6,936 nt of DNA from the NCBI GenBank assembly GCA_900550825.1, contig URTZ01000106.1, forward strand, positions 1 to 6,936, in the 5' to 3' direction. Under the pieces are notes generated by a model, which was given only the letters and a program-made list of their open reading frames with translations, was not told the origin of the DNA and did not search any database. How positions within the stretch are numbered: the stretch's first letter is position 1; each line of letters starts with the position of its first letter. Made by a program: the position numbers and the translations under genes. Source of the stretch: an uncultured Collinsella sp. GTDB lineage: Bacteria; Actinomycetota; Coriobacteriia; Coriobacteriales; Coriobacteriaceae. Of this stretch, positions 1 through 6,500 are shown one piece after another.

Positions 1-3000
1 GACCTTGATGTGGACCTTCACGTCCTTCGTGTCGTACACGACGGTCGGGTCGTTACCGGTAACTTCCTTGATGGTGTACTCGTAGTCACCGGCCTTGGTG
101 TAGCTGATGGGCTGGAAGGTAATGTTGCCGTCCTTGTCGTTCGTGACGGTCTCAAGGGGCGTGCCTTCCGCCTTGTCACCCTTGTACAGAGCAAACGAGA
201 AATCGTTCCCCGCGAGCGCACCGCCCTTAAAGTGCTTCATCGCCGCCAGGGTCACGGAACCCTTCGCGGCATAGCTGTTGGTAAAGGTGGCGAGGTTCAC
301 CTCGCCGTTCTTGACCTCAGGCGTTTCGCTCTTGTCATCGCCGTCCTTTTTCACCGCCACGCCTGTGACAGTCAGCTTGGCATTCTTGTCCTCAACCTTC
401 ACCGTGACGGTGTAGGTGGAATCGTCCATCGTCCAACCGGCGTTCTGCACGCCGTCCACCACCGCGTCGTCATCGGCGTCGTGCGCCTCGGAAAGCGTGA
501 ACGTGTATGTACCGGCCTTGTTGAACTTCATGCCGGAGAAGTCGACCGTCTGGCCGTCCTTACCCGTAATCGCGCCCTTCGTGGCCCGGGACTCCGCATG
601 CGCGTCGCCCGCCAGGTCATCCGACACCGTCAGGTCGCCGGCAGCGATCTTCGCCTGCATGTCCGACGTGGCAGCCAGCGTGAACGAGAACTCCTTGTCC
701 GTGCTCTCGGTGCCGGAGACCTTCTTCGTTACCTGCGGGGTCAGCTCGTCGCTGGCGTCCGTCTTGTAGCTGTTGGTGAACACCAGCTTGTTGTCTTCGG
801 CCAGCGTGCCGTTGGAATTCTGCGAGGCAATCGTGCCCGAGATGCTATCGCCTTCTTCAGTCAGATTCTTGTCACCCTGCTTGCGGCCGGTCAGCTTATA
901 GCCCGCGGGCATCTCGTCCTTGCCGGTCAGCTCCTGCACCGTGTAATTGTCACCCTTGGCAAGGCCGTACACGCGAATCGTCTCGTCGGCCTTGATAGCA
1001 TGGGTGTCGCCGTTCTTCAAATCGAACACGTCGCCGGCTTGCTTTCCGGCCCCAGCGTTCTTGAACACTGCAGCCTTGTAGGTCTTCCCCTCGGGCACGG
1101 TGAACTTGAAGGTGAACTCCGCGTCCTTATTGCCCGTCAGGTCATCGGGCACGTCAACCTTCTTCGTCACCTCGAGGCTCGCCTCGCGTTCGTTCGCCAC
1201 GCGCACGCAGGTGGCGCCCGTGAACAGGGCATTCAGGTTCATGTCGCCCAGATCGGCGCGGGCGCCCTTCGCATTAGTGTCACTAGGCACGTCGTCCTGC
1301 GTGATGCCCATACGTATCCAGCCCGTCTCGGTCTCCAGGCGGTAGGGTTTGCCCGCCTCGGTGGGCCCATACTGGTAGATACGTCCGTTGGCGCCGTACT
1401 TGAGGTGCACCGTGTCTTTATCACCGGGGGACGTCACATCGGTCCACTTCAGATTACCCGCAGCGTCGAACGCGCCGGTTTGCCGTGAACCCTTGATCCA
1501 CGTGAGCGTGTTGTCGATGTCGACCTCTGCGCCAAACTGGCCCAGGCTCTTCATAAGCGTGCCCGGCCCCGCGAACGTCGAGACACCGTCATCGGCCGTA
1601 CCAGCATCGGCATGGACGCCGTAATCGTCCACAATCACCTTGGTGAGCGTGTCGTTAAGCAGGAAGCCCTTGGGCGCCGAGACCTCCTTTAGGAAGTAGG
1701 TGCCGTTCTTGAGCGGCCTGCTACTGTCGCTCGTACACGGGAATATGCCCGCCCCTTCGAGCTGGATCGGGTTGCTGACCTGCCCCGTCGTCAAGGTGTC
1801 GTAGGGGATCTGGTCGCCGTTGAGCACGACTTTGCCGCTCGCGTCTGTTGTCACCTGACCGTCCGTGTACAAGCCGAACTTCGCGCCGTCTACGGGGTTG
1901 CCCTCGGTATCGGTCTTCTGCACGAACAGGCGGTTCTGGATGTTCGTGACGAGCAGGCTCGTGGCGAACTGCCGCTTAAAGTTCACCTGGTCACCGGGGA
2001 GGTCATCACTGAACACATGGACCGTGTTGTCCATTTCCGCGCCGGCGATGGAGCTCGCCGTTGTGTAGTAGATGGCCACCGCGTACTCGGCATCCTTGCG
2101 GGCACCACCGCTCAGCAAGTCGTAGTACTTGGAGATGTCACCGGGCAGATGCGGAATCTCTACCTGGTACTGGCCGCTAGTGTTGAGCGTGAAGGCGTAC
2201 AGGTCCTTCTTCGCTGCCTCGATGGCGCCTTCCTTGCCCTGGGCGCCGGCGAGGGTATACCCCTTCGTCGGGTCGCCCGACACGGCGTGCCAGGCGTTCT
2301 TGCTTTTATCGCGCTTGAAAACTACTGCGAACAGGGTGCCGCGCTTCATGTCAACAGTATTGCCTGGCTTCATCGAGTCATCGTCCGCCTGGTACACGGT
2401 CGACGGCGCGGTGATGGTCTCCTTCGCGCCAGCGAACGCACCGTTCTTCCACACGACGCTGTCCTGGTCCATACCGCCGCGGTTGATGATGACGCCGCCC
2501 GCGCCGCCCTTGTCGCTCGTGGGCACATACTCGAACTGCATGCTGCCATCCGTCGCCGTGAGACTCGAGCGGTATCCCTCGGGCACCTTCGTTTCCTTCA
2601 GGAGGTAGTACCGGCAACCTAGCTTGTAAAGATCGTCGAAGTTGATGACGCCGTTGTCATCGTCATTCGTGAGCGTCAGTTGTCCATCCGCGTCCGTGTT
2701 GCCGGAGCCAAGAAGGTTTTCCCGATTAGCGGTCGTGTCAGTGAAGTTCTCGTCTGTCTTGTACAGCGCGAACTGAGCGCCCTCCACCAGACCGCCATCT
2801 TGGTCGAACTTGATAATGTCGGACTCGGGAACCGTCACGAGGTTGTACTTGAGCTTCATGTTGGAGTCGGTGGCGCCACGCTCCAAGTAGAAGAACTTGA
2901 GCGTGTGGCTGGTGTCGTTAGCGAAGGTGTTGCCAGTGAAGCCCTTAGTAGTATCCCGCTTCGCTTCCTGGAACTTGCTTAACAGCGTGCCGTCTGGGGA

Positions 3001-3909
3001 ATCGTTAACCTTAATCTTGCCCGTTTGGAAGTCAATGGTCAGCTTAGCACTGGTGTGGATGCCGCCAATGTCGCCCACGAGGACATCGTCAATGAACACC
3101 CAGACGTCATCGTCGCCGGCGAACTCAAAGGTCATGGGCTTGTCAGCATTCGTTTTGCCATCCTTCGGCTGCACGAAGCGCGACGACATGGAGAGGCCGA
3201 AATAATGGTTGAGGGGTTTGCCATCGTTATAATTCGAGTCGCCGTTGTTCGACGACGTAATGCCGTTCCGGACGAGGCGGCCGTTCTCCTCCTTGAATAC
3301 CTTATCGGCCGCATCGAAGGGGAAAAACTGACCTCCATTTTGAGAGCCAGCCCCCGCTTGCCCAACGCCGGCGACTTCGTAGACATCAAATGCATTCTTA
3401 TTGGCGTTGTACGCCGCGTAGTTCTGCGAGCTGTCATACTCGTAGTAGCCGTCCTTGTTGACCTGCAACAGACCTGTCACACCCATATGGGATATCTTGC
3501 CCGTCTGGGTGGAGGAATCAAACAGGTAGCCGAGGGATTCTCCCTCCCAGCGGTTGGTGAGTTTCGGGTAACCACCGGCAAGAACATTGTTCACGATGCC
3601 GGTGCGGACCCAGGAGCCACCCGTATACCGGTTAAGTTCCTCGCTGGCTTCCTGATCCTTGAACTGGAAGCGGTGGTTCTTGTTGATGCCGCCGTTGCCG
3701 GAAACCGACAGATGGTTATCGGGATTCACCCAGTAATCAAACAGGTTGATTGTTGTCCCCGAAGGCGAAATCGTCGGAACCGTGTGGTCCGAAATTGCCG
3801 CCTCGGCACGAAGCGGCAGGAAGAAACTCGCCGTCAGCGCGATGGCGAGGGCCAGAACAATCGCATATGGCGAAACCGGGCGCAGCCCACGACGGCGGCC
3901 ATAAGACAT
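1..3909 (-). CDS. Large secreted multidomain surface protein (fibro-slime, SpaA and FctA/Spy0128-like domains), 3' end cut by window
   Basis: There is no stop in 1303 codons down to base 1, so the gene continues past the edge. Residues 1-37 look like a signal peptide: Arg5-7, a hydrophobic core at about 15-33, and an AEA cleavage site at 35-37. Residues about 140-360 match the fibro-slime domain, with the hallmark GDDDVWVFID at 265-274 and GGIH at 282-285. Two SpaA-like prealbumin domains follow. The first starts near 364 (candidate Lys367 and Glu439 in KETKVPEGY); the second spans about 660-800 (Lys665, Glu742 in KEVSAPKGF). A Cna_B/DUF7601-like domain lies at about 909-1050. Two FctA/Spy0128-like domains lie at about 1054-1213 (Glu1141) and 1217 onward (Lys1225, Glu1282); the second is truncated. 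Such domains typically form intramolecular isopeptide bonds in Gram-positive pilins and adhesins. Probable role: a sortase-anchored adhesin or pilus tip protein; the anchor is not visible. Residues about 476-655 and 801-905 match no family I recognise. The ATG at 3909 has only a weak GGTGG-like site; the real start may be 4019 (see the G8 tract). Confidence 0.9.
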   Translation of the reverse strand, partial: MSYGRRRGLRPVSPYAIVLALAIALTASFFLPLRAEAAISDHTVPTISPSGTTINLFDYWVNPDNHLSVSGNGGINKNHRFQFKDQEASEELNRYTGGSWVRTGIVNNVLAGGYPKLTNRWEGESLGYLFDSSTQTGKISHMGVTGLLQVNKDGYYEYDSSQNYAAYNANKNAFDVYEVAGVGQAGAGSQNGGQFFPFDAADKVFKEENGRLVRNGITSSNNGDSNYNDGKPLNHYFGLSMSSRFVQPKDGKTNADKPMTFEFAGDDDVWVFIDDVLVGDIGGIHTSAKLTIDFQTGKIKVNDSPDGTLLSKFQEAKRDTTKGFTGNTFANDTSHTLKFFYLERGATDSNMKLKYNLVTVPESDIIKFDQDGGLVEGAQFALYKTDENFTDTTANRENLLGSGNTDADGQLTLTNDDDNGVINFDDLYKLGCRYYLLKETKVPEGYRSSLTATDGSMQFEYVPTSDKGGAGGVIINRGGMDQDSVVWKNGAFAGAKETITAPSTVYQADDDSMKPGNTVDMKRGTLFAVVFKRDKSKNAWHAVSGDPTKGYTLAGAQGKEGAIEAAKKDLYAFTLNTSGQYQVEIPHLPGDISKYYDLLSGGARKDAEYAVAIYYTTASSIAGAEMDNTVHVFSDDLPGDQVNFKRQFATSLLVTNIQNRLFVQKTDTEGNPVDGAKFGLYTDGQVTTDASGKVVLNGDQIPYDTLTTGQVSNPIQLEGAGIFPCTSDSSRPLKNGTYFLKEVSAPKGFLLNDTLTKVIVDDYGVHADAGTADDGVSTFAGPGTLMKSLGQFGAEVDIDNTLTWIKGSRQTGAFDAAGNLKWTDVTSPGDKDTVHLKYGANGRIYQYGPTEAGKPYRLETETGWIRMGITQDDVPSDTNAKGARADLGDMNLNALFTGATCVRVANEREASLEVTKKVDVPDDLTGNKDAEFTFKFTVPEGKTYKAAVFKNAGAGKQAGDVFDLKNGDTHAIKADETIRVYGLAKGDNYTVQELTGKDEMPAGYKLTGRKQGDKNLTEEGDSISGTIASQNSNGTLAEDNKLVFTNSYKTDASDELTPQVTKKVSGTESTDKEFSFTLAATSDMQAKIAAGDLTVSDDLAGDAHAESRATKGAITGKDGQTVDFSGMKFNKAGTYTFTLSEAHDADDDAVVDGVQNAGWTMDDSTYTVTVKVEDKNAKLTVTGVAVKKDGDDKSETPEVKNGEVNLATFTNSYAAKGSVTLAAMKHFKGGALAGNDFSFALYKGDKAEGTPLETVTNDKDGNITFQPISYTKAGDYEYTIKEVTGNDPTVVYDTKDVKVHIKV

Positions 3910-3956
3910 GACGGACCACCGCTCGCGCGGCCGGTGTTCACCAGGAAGTTCCCTGC

Positions 3957-4019
3957 TTAGACACCCCCCCCGGTAGCAATATTCACGAGTCGAGACGTCG
4001 TCTCTCTGAGCTCCTGCAT
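3957..4019 (-). CDS. 20-codon upstream reading frame with the strong ribosome binding site; probable phase-OFF N-terminus of the surface protein
   Basis: The ATG at 4019 is preceded by GGAGG at 5 bases, the best initiation signal between the M20 gene and the surface gene. The frame encodes MQELRETTSR, then LVNIATGGGV, and stops at TAA (3957-3959), 47 bases before the ATG at 3909. Its codons 17-19 are built from the G8 tract. It is one frame off from the surface protein. One extra G would bypass the stop and fuse 37 residues onto the signal peptide without any stop in between. I therefore read it as the out-of-frame beginning of the surface gene rather than an independent peptide. Alternatives are a leader peptide that permits reinitiation at 3909, or an assembly miscount of the homopolymer. 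Confidence 0.6.
   Translation of the reverse strand: MQELRETTSRLVNIATGGGV
3964..3971 (-). repeat. G8 homopolymer tract, candidate slipped-strand phase-variation switch
   Basis: Eight consecutive C on the plus strand are eight G in the coding strand. They sit between the well-initiated ATG at 4019 and the signal peptide start at 3909. Frame arithmetic from 4019: eight G stops at 3957; seven G shifts into a TGA shortly afterwards; nine or six G is open into the surface gene. Poly-G tracts at the 5' ends of sortase-dependent pilus genes are known to switch expression in bifidobacteria, another actinobacterial gut group. Variation in this organism is inferred, not seen. Confidence 0.7.
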
Positions 4020-4024
4020 AATTT

Positions 4025-4029
4025 CCTCC
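4025..4029 (-). promoter_or_regulatory. Strong Shine-Dalgarno site for the ATG at 4019
   Basis: The coding strand reads GGGGAGGAAATT directly before ATG, so GGAGG stands 5 bases from the start codon. This site decides the start: the ATG at 3909 has only GGTGG at 6 bases, while the ATGs at 4086 and 4169 have no recognisable site. Confidence 0.75.
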
Positions 4030-4048
4030 CCAGTCACACGGCGACCTG

Positions 4049-4065
4049 CCCGGGTGCTCCCCGGG
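4049..4065 (-). other. GC-only leader hairpin upstream of the ribosome binding site
   Basis: CCCGGG arms at 4060-4065 and 4049-4054 flank a five-base loop. They form an all-GC stem about 20 bases before the Shine-Dalgarno site of the 4019 start. A competing pairing of CTGCC (4072-4076) with GGCAG (4046-4050) overlaps it. No T-run follows, so it is not an intrinsic terminator. It could stabilise the mRNA leader or tune translation; a function is not shown. Confidence 0.4.
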
Positions 4066-4129
4066 GGCCGAGGCAGTCTGGCACATGCCCGCAGTCGTTC
4101 AAGGAATACCAACCCCAGCATATGTCTCT

Positions 4130-4158
4130 TAAGATATCTTAGTCTTTTTCTATAACAA
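4130..4158 (-). promoter_or_regulatory. AT-rich candidate promoter with a 12-base perfect palindrome, before the surface gene
   Basis: This is the AT-rich part of the gap between the M20 gene and the surface gene. TTGTTA (4158-4153) is a possible -35 element. It lies 16 bases from TATCTT (4136-4131), a possible -10 element; each matches four of six consensus bases. The putative -10 lies inside the perfect palindrome TAAGATATCTTA (4130-4141), which could be an operator for a dimeric regulator. The gap has no other convincing promoter. The exact elements are uncertain. Confidence 0.35.
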
Positions 4159-4204
4159 TTTTGTCTCATTACCGATGAAATCGGCTCAGTCCCCTTGTCG
4201 CATT

Positions 4205-5620
4205 CTAGAGCGTGTGGAGCAGGGCGATGAGGAAGCGGATGCCTTGGAGGTAGGCGCGGCGGGTGATGCGCTCGTTGGTGCCGTGGACGCCGCGATCACA
4301 CTCGTCGTCATCAACCACAAAGGCCGAGAAGCGAATGCACTCAGGGCAAATGTGCTGGTAGTTGGCAGCGTCGGTCGCACCGATCACGGTCGAGGGTACA
4401 ATTGCCACTGGCTCGAATGATCCGCTTTCCTCCGTCCCCTTTGGATCACGAAAATAGCGGGCGGCGATGGAGCGAACCGCCTCGAGGCCGGGACCACCGA
4501 TGCGCGGGGACGGCGAGGGTTCGGAGCTGCCGGGGCCCAGCTCCACTTCGACACGACCGGCAAGGTCCGCCCCGGCAACCGCCTCACGGCAGCGCGCCAC
4601 AACATCGGCCACGCTCGTGCCCTCGAGCATGCGGAAGTTGATGTTGGCCCACATATCCTGCGGCATTACGTTGGCGCCGGTGCTGCCACCCTCGATCTGC
4701 GTGGGCGCGCAGGTGGTCGTCACCAGCGGATAGAGCTTTTTGCTGGCGAGGCAATCGCGGACAATGGCATCCCCGTTGGCGGCAATTTCATCGGCCGTGT
4801 AGAGCCCCAACTCGACGAGCTGGGCGGCAAGCAAGTCGGTCACGCGCGTCGGCCACTCGATATCGCAGATTGCGGTGATGGCACGGCTGAGCACCTCGAG
4901 CGACGTGCCGCCATAGGGGTTGGAAGAATGTCCACCCGCGCTCTTTGTCTTGAGCACAATGTCGGCATAACCTTTCTCAGCCAGGTCGGCGTGCATGAGC
5001 CAACCCTCGCCCGCGCTGTACTCGGCAGCCGGAACGATGCGGTAGTCGCCCTCGTCGATCAGGTACTCAAGCTCAATGCCGCGCTCCTCGAGCACGCGGC
5101 CGATGGCGCCTGCGCCGTACTGCGTAGTCTCCTCGTCCTGGCCAAAGGCCAGCAGCAGTGTGCGCTCGTGCTGCCAACCGTGCGCCAGCGCATACTCGAC
5201 AGCCTCGAGAATGCCTGCGACCTGGTCCTTCATGTCGATCGCTCCACGGCCCCAGATGTAGGTGTCGTCCACGTGCCCGCTAAAGGGGGCGTGCGTCCAG
5301 TCGGCCTCGGTACCCGGCACCACGGGGACCACGTCCATGTGGCCCATGAGCATAACGGGCTTGAGGGCAGGGTCGGAACCGCTAAGTGTCACCAATAGCG
5401 AATGGTCGATGAGCTCGACCTCGCCCGCCGCAAATACGTGCGGCCAGGCCTGCTGCATATAGGCGCGCAGGTCGTCGAACGGCTGCCAGTCCACCGCCTC
5501 GGCATCCATGCTCGAGATGGTCGGAAACGACAGCACGCGCCCCAGGCGCTCGCACGCGCCGGCCTCGTCTATATCGGCAAAATCGTCCTCATGCGCAAAG
5601 AAGCGCCAAACCTCGGCCAT
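4205..5620 (-). CDS. M20 family zinc metallopeptidase, carboxypeptidase S/PM20D1-like
   Basis: A complete 471-residue cytoplasmic protein with no signal peptide. The M20 metal and catalytic motifs are present in order: His94 and Asp96 in GHMDVVP, the bridging Asp129 in GRGAIDMKD, catalytic Glu163 with metal-binding Glu164 in QDEE, the acidic cluster DEGD at 189-192, and a late His446 in VHGTNE. GHSS at 230-233 falls where the lid/dimerisation domain is expected in this family. The spacing and the AEKGY and GHSSNPYGGTS phrases resemble the carboxypeptidase S/PM20D1 branch more than ArgE or DapE. Members hydrolyse peptides or N-acyl amino acids; the substrate here cannot be read from sequence. 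AAAGGA lies 4 bases before the ATG, supporting this start. It follows the amino acid ABC transporter genes by 72 bases in the same direction, with a hairpin between. A role in freeing amino acids is plausible but inferred. Confidence 0.93.
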   Translation of the reverse strand: MAEVWRFFAHEDDFADIDEAGACERLGRVLSFPTISSMDAEAVDWQPFDDLRAYMQQAWPHVFAAGEVELIDHSLLVTLSGSDPALKPVMLMGHMDVVPVVPGTEADWTHAPFSGHVDDTYIWGRGAIDMKDQVAGILEAVEYALAHGWQHERTLLLAFGQDEETTQYGAGAIGRVLEERGIELEYLIDEGDYRIVPAAEYSAGEGWLMHADLAEKGYADIVLKTKSAGGHSSNPYGGTSLEVLSRAITAICDIEWPTRVTDLLAAQLVELGLYTADEIAANGDAIVRDCLASKKLYPLVTTTCAPTQIEGGSTGANVMPQDMWANINFRMLEGTSVADVVARCREAVAGADLAGRVEVELGPGSSEPSPSPRIGGPGLEAVRSIAARYFRDPKGTEESGSFEPVAIVPSTVIGATDAANYQHICPECIRFSAFVVDDDECDRGVHGTNERITRRAYLQGIRFLIALLHTL

Positions 5621-5639
5621 GACATCCTTTCGATTATGA

Positions 5640-5667
5640 CGACAAAGGCCGCCCCACGGGAGCGGCC
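5640..5667 (-). terminator. Probable intrinsic terminator or attenuator after the ABC transporter ATPase gene
   Basis: On the coding strand, GGCCGCTCC pairs with GGGGCGGCC across the three-base loop CGT. This gives a nine-pair stem with one T-G wobble (5647-5667), followed by TTTGT. A second small hairpin, with CGCAA and TTGCG arms (5674-5687), precedes it. The T-tail is short, so readthrough into the M20 gene starting at 5620 is likely; the hairpin may lower rather than stop transcription. Confidence 0.55.
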
Positions 5668-5692
5668 CTGCAACGCAAGCGTTTGCGGTCGG

Positions 5693-6478
5693 TTATTTGT
5701 CCTCGAGATAGCGAGAGAGGAACTCGCGAGTGCGCTGGTGTTTGGGGTTACCGAAGAGCTCGGCCGGCGCGGCGTCCTCGAGCACCACGCCCTTGTCCAT
5801 AAAGACCACGCGGTCGGACACCGTGCGGGCAAAGGCCATCTCGTGCGTGACGACGACCATGGTCATGCCGTCGGCAGCGAGCTTGCGCATGACCTCGAGC
5901 ACCTCGCCCACGATCTCGGGGTCGAGTGCGGAGGTCGGCTCGTCGAACAGCATGATCTGCGGATTCATGCATAGGGCGCGCGCGATGGCCACGCGCTGCT
6001 TTTGACCACCGGACAGGCGACCCACAGCGGCGTGCGCGAACTTTTCGAGCCCCACACTCGTCAGATGCTCCATCGCGACCTTTTCGGCCTCGGCCTTGCT
6101 CATCTTTTTGAGCGTGACGGGCGCAAGCGTGCAGTTGTCGAGCACGTCCATGTTGTTGAACAGGTTAAAGCCCTGGAACACCATGCCGATGTCCTCACGC
6201 AGCTTGTTAATGCTGCAGCGCTCGGCCGTAAGGTCCTGGCCGTGGAACCAGATGTGGCCCGCGTCCGGGGTCTCGAGCAGGTTGAGGCAGCGCAGGAAGG
6301 TCGATTTGCCCGAGCCCGAGGCGCCGATAATGGTAACGACCTCGCCGGGGTTAACGGACAGGTCGATGCCCTTGAGCACCTCGAGCGAGCCGAAGCTCTT
6401 GCGCAGGCCCTCGACGCGGATGAGCGGCTCATTGGTCTGTGCGGCGGCCGCGGTGCCGGTAGTGGCGATATCTGCCAT
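5693..6478 (-). CDS. Polar amino acid ABC transporter ATP-binding protein (GlnQ/HisP type)
   Basis: A 261-residue ATPase that powers amino acid import at the membrane. It has Walker A GASGSGKST (52-60), a Q-loop at Gln102 in MVFQGFNLF, the signature LSGGQKQ (155-161), Walker B with IMLFDEPTSALD (175-186) and the switch His212. The FQGFNLFNNMDVLDN region and the overall length fit the polar amino acid uptake (PAAT) family; the exact amino acid cannot be assigned. The start at 6478 is chosen because GAGGAG lies 7 bases upstream. A longer in-frame start at 6553 would overlap the permease and adds a basic, low-complexity stretch. The permease gene ends 22 bases upstream, so both are co-transcribed and form one transporter. 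The substrate-binding protein gene is probably upstream, outside the window, or fused to the permease. Confidence 0.95.
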   Translation of the reverse strand: MADIATTGTAAAAQTNEPLIRVEGLRKSFGSLEVLKGIDLSVNPGEVVTIIGASGSGKSTFLRCLNLLETPDAGHIWFHGQDLTAERCSINKLREDIGMVFQGFNLFNNMDVLDNCTLAPVTLKKMSKAEAEKVAMEHLTSVGLEKFAHAAVGRLSGGQKQRVAIARALCMNPQIMLFDEPTSALDPEIVGEVLEVMRKLAADGMTMVVVTHEMAFARTVSDRVVFMDKGVVLEDAAPAELFGNPKHQRTREFLSRYLEDK

Positions 6479-6500
6479 GATGATTCTCCTCGTCTTGAGC

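Noticed and set aside
10..1488. 492-codon open frame on the plus strand
   Set aside because: It is antisense to the surface gene and in register with its codons. The GC-rich codon bias keeps it open. It shows no recognisable domain and has no ribosome binding site support.
2017..3960. Plus-strand open frames of 201, 100 and 311 codons
   Set aside because: They are antisense shadows of the fibro-slime and SpaA region, which has clear domain matches on the minus strand.
3957..4169. 70-codon minus-strand frame beginning at 4169
   Set aside because: The ATG at 4169 has no ribosome binding site and lies at or before the candidate promoter. Only its last 20 codons, from the well-initiated ATG at 4019, are retained.
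4172..4184. Small hairpin (CCGAT and ATCGG arms) after the M20 stop codon as a terminator
   Set aside because: The stem has only five pairs and no T-run follows on the minus strand. It is too weak to call, so I see no clear terminator for the M20 gene.
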